From assembly GCA_910579175.1 (NCBI GenBank), contig CAJTTB010000007.1:1-64000 (forward strand): a stretch of 64,000 nucleotides of DNA, written 5' to 3'. A program made the position numbers and the translations under genes. Below the pieces are notes generated by a model. It did not search any database. It was not told where the DNA came from and saw only the letters and a list, made by a program, of their open reading frames with translations. Shown in pieces: positions 36,654 through 42,716 of this stretch. This stretch comes from an uncultured Oscillospiraceae bacterium. GTDB lineage: Bacteria; Bacillota; Clostridia; Oscillospirales; Ruminococcaceae. Numbering within the stretch: position 1 is the first letter of the stretch; every line of letters begins with the position of its first letter.

Positions 36654-37582
36654 ATGGTGGTATTGTCTCTTTATTAATTATGCTTGTATTTTTTGCCGGA
36701 TTGGTAACGCTGAATACTTATTATCCAATATCAAGTACATTGCCAACCTGGCAAAGTATTAAAACAGAGTTTGACAGTTATTTTAATAAACCCCAAGAAG
36801 ATGTGGGATATGTAGATGGTGAAATATCGGTACACTTTATTGATATTGGTCAAGGGAATGCAATATTGATACAGTCAAATGGGAAAAATGTTTTGGTAGA
36901 TGCCGGAGACAATGACAAAGGGCGTACAGTGGTCAATTATCTGCGAGCACAGGGAGTAGATAAACTGGATTATGCTATCGCAACACATCCTCATGCAGAT
37001 CATATTGGTGGAATGGATATCGTGATTAGCAATATCCCAACAGATAATATTATTATGCCAGAACTAAAAGACAGTTTGGTTCCCACTACCAAAACTTATG
37101 AGGATTTAATCAAGGCGATTCAAATGCACCATGTCAATACCATTAAGGCTAAGGTAGGTGACAGCTATGATTTAAATGGTGGAGTGATGAGAATTTTGGG
37201 TCCATCAGGAGATTTTGATGATTTGAATAATATGTCCGTTGCGGTGAAATACACTTATGGAAATCGCGTTTTTTTGACAACTGGAGATATGGAAACACAA
37301 GCAGAAGAAGCGTTGTTGGCAACTGGCGAAAGTGTAAAGGCAGATGTTTTTTCTCTGGGGCATCATGGTTCTAGTACTTCTAATGACGCCGTCTTTTTAG
37401 ATGCTGTAGGTGCCAATTACTATATTGCATTGATGGGTTATGAGAATCGCTATGGACATCCACATCAGGAAACCATTCAGAAGGTAGCGGATAGAGGAGC
37501 AACATTTTTGCGAAGTGATGTCAATGGAACGATTGTATTTACAACAGATGGGGAGACATTGAATGTGACAACTGAAAAATAG
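36611..37582 (+). CDS. ComEC/Rec2-type metallo-beta-lactamase-fold hydrolase
   Basis: The 323-residue protein has an N-terminal membrane anchor or uncleaved signal (IVSLLIMLVFFAGLVTLN) and a beta-lactamase fold typical of the ComEC C-terminal domain: VHFIDIGQGNAILIQS, NVLVDAGDN, ATHPHADHIGGMD (HxHxDH), LTTGDMETQAEEALL and LGHHGSSTSND. It lacks the ComEC competence membrane domain, so it is a stand-alone extracellular, membrane-anchored hydrolase, perhaps acting on nucleic acid. It overlaps ygiQ by 43 bases. A DUF3006 gene follows, a common pairing. Confidence 0.9.
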   Translation: MAQRKTGQKKKQAVNGGIVSLLIMLVFFAGLVTLNTYYPISSTLPTWQSIKTEFDSYFNKPQEDVGYVDGEISVHFIDIGQGNAILIQSNGKNVLVDAGDNDKGRTVVNYLRAQGVDKLDYAIATHPHADHIGGMDIVISNIPTDNIIMPELKDSLVPTTKTYEDLIKAIQMHHVNTIKAKVGDSYDLNGGVMRILGPSGDFDDLNNMSVAVKYTYGNRVFLTTGDMETQAEEALLATGESVKADVFSLGHHGSSTSNDAVFLDAVGANYYIALMGYENRYGHPHQETIQKVADRGATFLRSDVNGTIVFTTDGETLNVTTEK

Positions 37583-37598
37583 AAAGGTGTATTGTAAA

Positions 37599-37811
37599 AT
37601 GGAATATATTGTTGACCGCATTGAAGAGCATCTGGTAGTATTGGAATTGCCAGACCGTTCCCATCAAATGGTTGAATTAAACTGTTTTTCTTCAGAGGTG
37701 AAAGAAGGAGATGTGGTACAAAAAATAGATGGTCTCTATATTGTAGATCAGCAAAGGACACAACAAAGACGAGCTGAAATTCAAGAACTAACCAAACACT
37801 TATTTGATTAA
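37599..37811 (+). CDS. DUF3006-type small protein
   Basis: The 70-residue protein starts MEYIVDRIEEHLVVLELPD and continues with a small beta barrel-like sequence and a charged C-terminal helix; this matches DUF3006. Such genes often follow ComEC-type hydrolases and probably work with them. The ATG at 37599 has AGAAAGG 11 bases upstream. An in-frame start at 37587 sits on the ribosome site. A strong terminator follows. Confidence 0.8.
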   Translation: MEYIVDRIEEHLVVLELPDRSHQMVELNCFSSEVKEGDVVQKIDGLYIVDQQRTQQRRAEIQELTKHLFD

Positions 37812-37820
37812 TCCATAGAA

Positions 37821-37855
37821 AGCAGATAATTTTATATAAAATTATCTGCTTTTTT
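37821..37855 (+). terminator. Terminator after the ygiQ-ComEC-DUF3006 unit
   Basis: AGCAGATAATTTTAT pairs with ATAAAATTATCTGCT and a T-run follows. Confidence 0.88.
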
Positions 37856-37964
37856 GTTGAAAAATTGAATGGTTCATATTATCATATAAATGATACATTT
37901 GTATATAAGATGGTGTAATAAAGGCAATTGTAAAACATATTGCAGTGAAAAGAAAGGATACAGA

Positions 37965-38399
37965 ATGAAACTGACTTTAGAAATTCGGAAAAAATGTAGA
38001 TTTTTTTGGTTGCAAGCCATACGAAAAGCAAGAATTGATAAGTGCTGTGCAAAGTGCTTTATAGGGGACTTATTCAATGAAGTTTATGAGAATACCCGCT
38101 ATCAGGAGAAGGCATTTGTAAAACTTAATATCGACCCTGATAGCCGTGTGAAAGCCTATTATCTTTGTGGTTTGAGCAAGGGATTTCAATATGAGGAAAA
38201 TACACATATTGCCTTTGTACCATGTGAAGGACAGGATATTTCGATTGAGAATGATAAAATCCGACTTGTGATCACCGACGCCCGTCAGATTGATTTTAAG
38301 AACTACAAACCAAATCCAGAGGGTGACTTTACAGATAAACAGCGCGCTTGTCGCAATTGGATATTTGCAAATTATCTTCTAGATGGAATGCCTTTGTAA
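37965..38399 (+). CDS. Unrecognised 144-residue protein
   Basis: I cannot assign a family. The protein has a basic N-terminal helix (MKLTLEIRKKCRFFWLQAIR), a small CCAKC cluster near residue 30, a VKLNIDPDSRVKAYYLCG segment and a tail KQRACRNWIFANYLL. There is no signal peptide or membrane segment. The ATG at 37965 follows AGAAAGGA; an upstream frame extension from 37890 has no ribosome site. It may bind metal through its cysteines, but this is only a guess from spacing. Confidence 0.6.
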   Translation: MKLTLEIRKKCRFFWLQAIRKARIDKCCAKCFIGDLFNEVYENTRYQEKAFVKLNIDPDSRVKAYYLCGLSKGFQYEENTHIAFVPCEGQDISIENDKIRLVITDARQIDFKNYKPNPEGDFTDKQRACRNWIFANYLLDGMPL

Positions 38400-38543
38400 A
38401 ATGAGTCGTTTGCGTTTTTTGTCTCAAGTAGATGGAAAAGAATGATTTGGTCAAAGAGAAATATCTAGCAATCTGTGATAAAATATAAAATTAATAAAGT
38501 ATTATATCGTATATTTTCAGTTGAAGTTTAGAAAGGTGATTTT

Positions 38544-38936
38544 ATGCGATTTGTAGTTGATAAAGTAGAGCAACAAGGATATATGACACTTGTTACAGGA
38601 GAAACTTCTGTTGGAGTGATTCAGGGAATCTGGAAATATAGAGAACCACCTATCGTTGGAAATAATTATCATATTGAATTGAGTATAGATTGTCCATGTG
38701 AAATCGCGGTTCCAAAAAAGACTGGACGGACTTCTTATGTAAATCTTCATTGTGATAAAGTGATATTTAATGGTATTTGTGAAGATATCGATGAAGACGT
38801 TTATTATTTGCGTTTTGATATTGATTGGCTTGAGATGCTTGATATTCAGTATATTGCTTCTAAGAAGAAAATGGGGGATTTTATTTCATTTTCCGCAAGT
38901 ATTTATGGTATAGGGATTTATCCATATACGATATAA
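38544..38936 (+). CDS. Unrecognised 130-residue protein
   Basis: This soluble protein looks mostly beta stranded and acidic. It has a GVIQGIWKYREPP turn near residue 29, SIDCPCEIAV in the middle and a hydrophobic C-terminus. I do not recognise the family. An AGAAAGGTG ribosome site precedes the ATG. It stands alone between an unknown gene and the Rrf2 regulator, so context offers no function; a small-protein or immunity-type role is possible but unsupported. Confidence 0.55.
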   Translation: MRFVVDKVEQQGYMTLVTGETSVGVIQGIWKYREPPIVGNNYHIELSIDCPCEIAVPKKTGRTSYVNLHCDKVIFNGICEDIDEDVYYLRFDIDWLEMLDIQYIASKKKMGDFISFSASIYGIGIYPYTI

Positions 38937-38991
38937 AGAGCAGGTTTTTATCGTATAAATAAAATTAAAATTTTCGGTACAGGTGTTATAA

Positions 38992-39020
38992 TTGACATTA
39001 TCATAAAAGTAATATACAAT
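38992..39020 (+). promoter_or_regulatory. Sigma-A promoter of the Rrf2-family gene
   Basis: TTGACA at 38992-38997 and TACAAT at 39015-39020 are 17 bases apart, 27 bases before the start codon. Confidence 0.75.
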
Positions 39021-39047
39021 ATGTGTGGAAAGTGAGGTGTTGTGATC

Positions 39048-39488
39048 ATGCAGATTTCAAGTAGGTTTACCCTTGCGGTTCATATATTAGACTGTATTGA
39101 TATTTTCAAAGATGAGTATAAGGTAACAAGTGACTTTCTCGCCAGTAGTACCAATGTAAATCCTGTAATTGTCAGAAGAATTCTTGGTCAGCTAAAAGCT
39201 GCCGGGTTGGTTGAAGTTGCCAGAGGTTCAGGAGGCGCTTCTATCCCCAAGCCCCTAAGTGACATTACGTTTCTTGATATCTATAAAGCAGTTGAATGTG
39301 TTGGCAACGGAGAACTATTTCATTTTCACAACAATCCGAATATACAATGTCCTGTTGGGAGAAATATCCACTTTGTTCTCGACGATAAACTGATGAAAGT
39401 ACAGAATGCTATGGAAAAAGAGCTTGCCTCTATAACCCTTGAAAGTGTTCAGAAAGATACAGAAAGATACATCGCACAAGAAACATAA
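39048..39488 (+). CDS. Rrf2-family transcriptional regulator
   Basis: The 146-residue protein has the Rrf2 winged helix: MQISSRFTLAVHILDCI, SDFLASSTNVNPVIVRRILG and LKAAGLVEVARGSGGASIP (recognition helix and wing, within residues 28-67). A single Cys lies in IQCPVGRNIHFVL near residue 102, as in YwnA-type members; it has no three-Cys iron-sulfur site. It probably represses the adjacent cupin gene through the TTGTAACT inverted repeats there. I prefer ATG 39048 over GTG 39042, since AGTGAGG lies upstream at suitable spacing. Confidence 0.9.
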   Translation: MQISSRFTLAVHILDCIDIFKDEYKVTSDFLASSTNVNPVIVRRILGQLKAAGLVEVARGSGGASIPKPLSDITFLDIYKAVECVGNGELFHFHNNPNIQCPVGRNIHFVLDDKLMKVQNAMEKELASITLESVQKDTERYIAQET

Positions 39489-39493
39489 TTATT

Positions 39494-39529
39494 AGCTGTG
39501 AAAGTCCAGTTTTCACAGCTGATTTTTTT
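39494..39529 (+). terminator. Terminator after the Rrf2-family gene
   Basis: AGCTGTGAAA pairs with TTTCACAGCT, then seven Ts follow after GA. Confidence 0.9.
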
Positions 39530-39540
39530 AAAAAAGTTTG

Positions 39541-39603
39541 TTGTAACTATTGACATTACAATTAAAAGATGCTATCATATAGTTGTAACTAAAAAAGTTA
39601 CAA
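39541..39603 (+). promoter_or_regulatory. Candidate Rrf2 operator with three half-sites
   Basis: TTGTAACT at 39583-39590 and its inverse AGTTACAA at 39596-39603 flank AAAAA just downstream of the cupin -10. A third TTGTAACT at 39541-39548 sits before the -35. This is a good binding site candidate for the neighbouring Rrf2 protein, by inference from position. Confidence 0.7.
39550..39578 (+). promoter_or_regulatory. Sigma-A promoter of the cupin gene
   Basis: TTGACA at 39550-39555 and TATCAT at 39573-39578 are 17 bases apart. Confidence 0.8.
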
Positions 39604-39628
39604 TATCAAGATATTGGAGGAAATACCA

Positions 39629-39985
39629 ATGAGTAATTTCAGTAAAGTAAGCGTTGCACCAGATGTAAGAACAGAACTTCACGACAAACTTTCTTTGACA
39701 GGTGCAGAGGTTAGCATAAACAATCTGCCAGCCGGTGCAGGAGTGCCATTTATTCACTCTCATCAGAAGAACGAAGAAATCTATGTTATTCTTTCAGGAA
39801 AAGGTAAAGTTATCATTGATGGTGAATCAGTGATACTGGAAGCGGGAGATTGGGTTCGCATTTCACCTGCGGCAAAAAGACAATTTTTCGCGGCAGATGA
39901 TACCGCCATGATCTTTGCTTGTATTCAGGTAAGAGAAAATTCTCTGGAAGGCTTTACAAAAGATGATGCAGTAATTGACGCATAG
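39629..39985 (+). CDS. Cupin-domain protein
   Basis: The 118-residue single-domain cupin has motif 1 PFIHSHQKNEEIYVILSGKG (His, His, Glu; residues 42-61) and a motif 2 region GDWVRISPAAKRQFFA, in which the usual metal-site His is replaced by Lys-Arg-Gln. It may bind a small ligand or metal. TTGGAGG precedes the ATG at 39629; an in-frame ATG at 39614 overlaps that site. Promoter and operator are shared with the presumed control by the upstream Rrf2 protein. Confidence 0.88.
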   Translation: MSNFSKVSVAPDVRTELHDKLSLTGAEVSINNLPAGAGVPFIHSHQKNEEIYVILSGKGKVIIDGESVILEAGDWVRISPAAKRQFFAADDTAMIFACIQVRENSLEGFTKDDAVIDA

Positions 39986-40049
39986 TAATTTTTTGTGATT
40001 GAGCAGAGATGAATACGATTTTCTATAAAACAGAATGATCTTACATATA

Positions 40050-40084
40050 AAAAAGAGGTAATCCATGATAGATTACCTCTTTTT
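40050..40084 (+). terminator. Terminator after the cupin gene
   Basis: AAAAAGAGGTAATC pairs with GATTACCTCTTTTT around a seven-base loop. Confidence 0.88.
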
Positions 40085-40204
40085 ATGAGAAGACAGTAGT
40101 ATAGGACACCATTTCTGCTAGTGCTTGCATTCCTCTTATCATCCATTTTTATGAATAATAGAAATAAATATGTAATTTAATTAAAAAAGTTTAGGGGATT
40201 ATAT

Positions 40205-40245
40205 AACAACAGACACGAAAAAAATCATTTTTCGTGTCTGTTGTT
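40205..40245. terminator. Strong free-standing hairpin
   Basis: AACAACAGACACG with following As pairs with TTTTTCGTGTCTGTTGTT, giving at least 16 base pairs. No gene ends directly before it, so it may be a leftover terminator or part of the repeat cluster. Confidence 0.6.
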
Positions 40246-40304
40246 TCTTATATGGTAGGGTAGTAAAAATGTTTTTTTATACTTATGAGCGCATTTAAAG
40301 TTAA

Positions 40305-40468
40305 AATTATTTTTTACGATAAAACAGCCAACTTTGCTGGTGGTTTGCAAAATAATGAAAAATAGTACTCATTAAAAGTGTGCCTGCGGGCACAAGAAAA
40401 AAGGTATATTTTTTGTTACTCGCTGATACACCTGACTATCGTCAGCGACTCATGATAAAAAATATTTT
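40305..40468 (+). repeat. Intergenic hairpin repeat, copies 2 and 3
   Basis: A first unit has arms ATTATTTTTTACGA and TAATGAAAAATA around a core with GCCAACTTTGCTGGTGG. The next unit has GTGCCTGCGGGCAC, AAGGTATATTTTTTGTTACT, a core with CGCTGA...CGTCAGCG and the arm GATAAAAAATA. The layout and 5' linker match the copies at 46.5 kb and the window start. Confidence 0.8.
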
Positions 40469-40505
40469 TTTGTCTTTGCATTCATAGGCATAGTTGAGAT
40501 CAACA

Positions 40506-40676
40506 CTATTTTTTTAATTGGAAAGATTTGCAATCTGTGCATTGATCCATGGTTGGATTTAATTCATGGGTTCCAACCATAATGCTTTCTAAAGAACAGT
40601 AATTTTCATTTGTACAGTGGTTTTTACACTGTTGTACAGTACATTGGATACTGCGATTTGCATGACATTGATTCAT
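40506..40676 (-). CDS. DUF1540-type small Cys-rich protein
   Basis: A 56-codon minus-strand frame starts at ATG 40676, eight bases after a perfect AGGAGG, and ends at TAG 40508-40506. The product contains SIQCTVQQCKNHCTNENYCS and DQCTDCKSF, the Cys spacing of DUF1540 domains, which are presumed zinc-binding and occur mostly in spore formers. A second ATG at 40679 is also possible. Function is unknown. It is divergent from the trp leader. Confidence 0.82.
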   Translation of the reverse strand: MNQCHANRSIQCTVQQCKNHCTNENYCSLESIMVGTHELNPTMDQCTDCKSFQLKK

Positions 40677-40757
40677 CATAAAAACCTCCTTTTTCTTTGA
40701 TGATCTTAGTATGACCCATTTTTGAAAAGATATTCAAAAAATGCAATAAAAAAATAG

Positions 40758-40786
40758 TTGACAAATAAATCATTATCACATATACT
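40758..40786 (+). promoter_or_regulatory. Sigma-A promoter of the trp operon
   Basis: TTGACA at 40758-40763 and TATACT at 40781-40786 are 17 bases apart. Confidence 0.82.
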
Positions 40787-40809
40787 AAATAATAATAAAT
40801 GATTTATTT
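40763..40809. promoter_or_regulatory. 11-bp inverted repeat around the trp -10 element
   Basis: AAATAAATCAT at 40763-40773 is the exact complement of ATGATTTATTT at 40799-40809, centred on the -10/start region. It could be an operator additional to the T-box; the AT-rich composition makes chance more likely than usual. Confidence 0.45.
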
Positions 40810-41162
40810 CATAAAAAATGGATTATTGTAAAATATAAAATTCTAAGAACAAAAGCAAGTAACTACAATACGATATAACAGAGAGTTGGCAGTTGGTGGA
40901 AGTCCAATATATACGATTGTAAGTGAATGGGTTTGTGAGAAGCAATGTGAAAGGATATTCGAGTAGCTGCGCCGTAGGGTCTGCGTTAAAGAACCAGGGT
41001 ATTGATGTAAAACAATTATGCTGCGTACCTGTTGGATAAGATGTTACTGCGTACCTGTAAATAAGTAAAATACAAGTTGAAATTGTATTTTTAAAGTTGG
41101 GTGGCACCGCGATAAGAATGGAATGTCTATCGTCCCATGAGATGGGATGATAGGCTTTTTTG
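40794..41162 (+). ncRNA. tRNA-Trp-specific T-box leader
   Basis: The leader has the T-box signature GGGTGGCACCGCG at 41099-41111, preceded by AAAGTT, and a terminator of CTATCGTCCCAT paired with ATGGGATGATAG (41127-41153) plus a T-run. Stem I shows the AGAGAG motif, a TTGG...CCAA apical hairpin, and the specifier context AAGTGAATGGG, where TGG at 40928-40930 is the Trp codon. Uncharged tRNA-Trp should stabilise the antiterminator and allow trpE transcription. A 12-base sequence, CTGCGTACCTGT, occurs twice in the leader (41021, 41047). Confidence 0.93.
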
Positions 41163-41231
41163 TCGTTTGTTGGTTGATTGTTTCTGTTTCATGATTTTTA
41201 CTATAAAATAAGACGAAAAGGAGAATGGGTT

Positions 41232-42695
41232 ATGTTTTATCCCCCGGTTGAACAAGTAGATGAATTGTTAAATGACTTTGATGTTGTACCAGTATTTTAT
41301 GAAATCGTATCTGATACTTGTACACCAATACACATTTTTGAGACATTTCAGCAATCTGAAGAAACCTGTTTTATACTAGAAAGCATAAATGATGTCAAAC
41401 AATGGGGGAGATATTCTTTTATTGGAATTCATCCCAAAGCAGAACTGAAAATTGAACATGCAACTGCCTATTTTACAAAGGATGGAAAGACCCAAACAAC
41501 CCTGTTGACAGATTTAAATAGATATTTAAAAAAATTAATGGGTCAGTATCGCTCTCCAATGTTTCCCAATCAACCAAGATTGACAGGCGGATTAATCGGA
41601 TATTTTGGTTATGATACAATGCGTTATCTAGAACCAAAATTAAAACAAACTCCAAGAGATGAATTGAATATACCAGATTGTCATTTATTTTTATATGATG
41701 AAATCATTGCATTTGACCATCTGACCAATAAAGTAATTGTGATTCAAAATATTTATCGTGGACAGAATGTGGAATGGCAATATCAACAAGTAAAAGCTCG
41801 GGCTAAAAAATTAGCACAACAGATTTTCACAAACACTGTAACTATAGTGCGAAAATCCCAAAAACCAAAGATGAAAATCACTTCTAGTTTTACAAAAGAA
41901 TCCTATATCAAGTTGGTGGAAAAAGCAAAACAATTGATTGCTGCAGGAGAGATTTTTCAGATTGTACCATCTAGGCGTTTTACAGTTACATATCCGCCAG
42001 AGTCATTTGAGGTATACCGCAATTTCAGGATAGCAAATCCTTCTTCTCATTTGTATTATTTAAAAGGAAAGGATTATCAAATTGCAGGAGTATCTTCAGG
42101 GATGTTTATCAATGTAACCAAGCGTGTGGTTACGAGTAAGCCAATTACTGCAACAGCTCCCAGAGGATTTATGAGACAACAAGATAAAGTGTTGGAACAA
42201 ATTCTATTAAACGATCTAAGAGAACAGAAAAAACATACGATGTTGGTGGATTTGGGAAGAAATGATATTGGAAAAGTGTCCAAATTGAAAACGGTTGACG
42301 TAATTGACTTTATGCAAGTTAAATATGATTCTAAAATCATGCAATTGGCTAGTAATATAAAGGGGATTTTAAAGGAAGATTGTACTGCGGTTGATGCGCT
42401 GTTAGCTGCTTTGCCAGCAGGAATCACATCAGGAGTTCCAAAGATTCGCGCGATGGAAATCATCGACCAGTTAGAACCGGTAAAGCGTTGTTTATATGGG
42501 GGTGCCATTGGATATTTGGGATTTCATGGAAATACTGATACCTGTATAGCGACTAGAACAGTGTTGTTTCGCAATGATAAGGCATATATACAAGCTGGCA
42601 GCGATATTTTTGTGGATTCTGATCCAGAAAACGAATATGAAACAATTGAAACTGAAGTAAAGACAATATTAGAAGCACTCAAAAATGCAGAATAA
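41232..42695 (+). CDS. trpE: Anthranilate synthase component I homologue, active site altered
   Basis: The 487-residue protein is a full-length TrpE scaffold, with the ILES regulatory-site motif, an N-terminal Anth_synt_I_N domain and a chorismate-binding domain (about 220-480). Several normally invariant motifs are changed. SPE is SSG (288-290), IAGTRPRG is ITATAPRG (305-312), the metal Glu in AEH is Lys (residue 334), the MH pair is MQ (Gln 371), AGTxSGAPK is AGITSGVPK, and AGAGIV is AGSDIF. GRNDIG remains. I infer loss of chorismate chemistry, or a changed one. ATG 41232 follows AAAAGGAG. trpGD follows. Confidence 0.88.
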   Translation: MFYPPVEQVDELLNDFDVVPVFYEIVSDTCTPIHIFETFQQSEETCFILESINDVKQWGRYSFIGIHPKAELKIEHATAYFTKDGKTQTTLLTDLNRYLKKLMGQYRSPMFPNQPRLTGGLIGYFGYDTMRYLEPKLKQTPRDELNIPDCHLFLYDEIIAFDHLTNKVIVIQNIYRGQNVEWQYQQVKARAKKLAQQIFTNTVTIVRKSQKPKMKITSSFTKESYIKLVEKAKQLIAAGEIFQIVPSRRFTVTYPPESFEVYRNFRIANPSSHLYYLKGKDYQIAGVSSGMFINVTKRVVTSKPITATAPRGFMRQQDKVLEQILLNDLREQKKHTMLVDLGRNDIGKVSKLKTVDVIDFMQVKYDSKIMQLASNIKGILKEDCTAVDALLAALPAGITSGVPKIRAMEIIDQLEPVKRCLYGGAIGYLGFHGNTDTCIATRTVLFRNDKAYIQAGSDIFVDSDPENEYETIETEVKTILEALKNAE

Positions 42696-42716
42696 GTGGT
42701 TGAGGAGGCAGGTATG

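Larger units (their letters stand above)
39986..40505. other. 520-bp gene-free stretch with hairpins and repeats
   Basis: This stretch has no supportable gene. It contains the cupin terminator (40050-40084), a second strong hairpin (40205-40245) and a tandem pair of the intergenic repeat family (40305-40468). Confidence 0.75.
40677..41231. other. 555-bp regulatory region between the DUF1540 gene and trpE
   Basis: The region holds no coding gene that I can support. It contains the DUF1540 ribosome site, the trp promoter and palindrome (40758-40809), and the T-box leader to about 41162. Confidence 0.8.
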
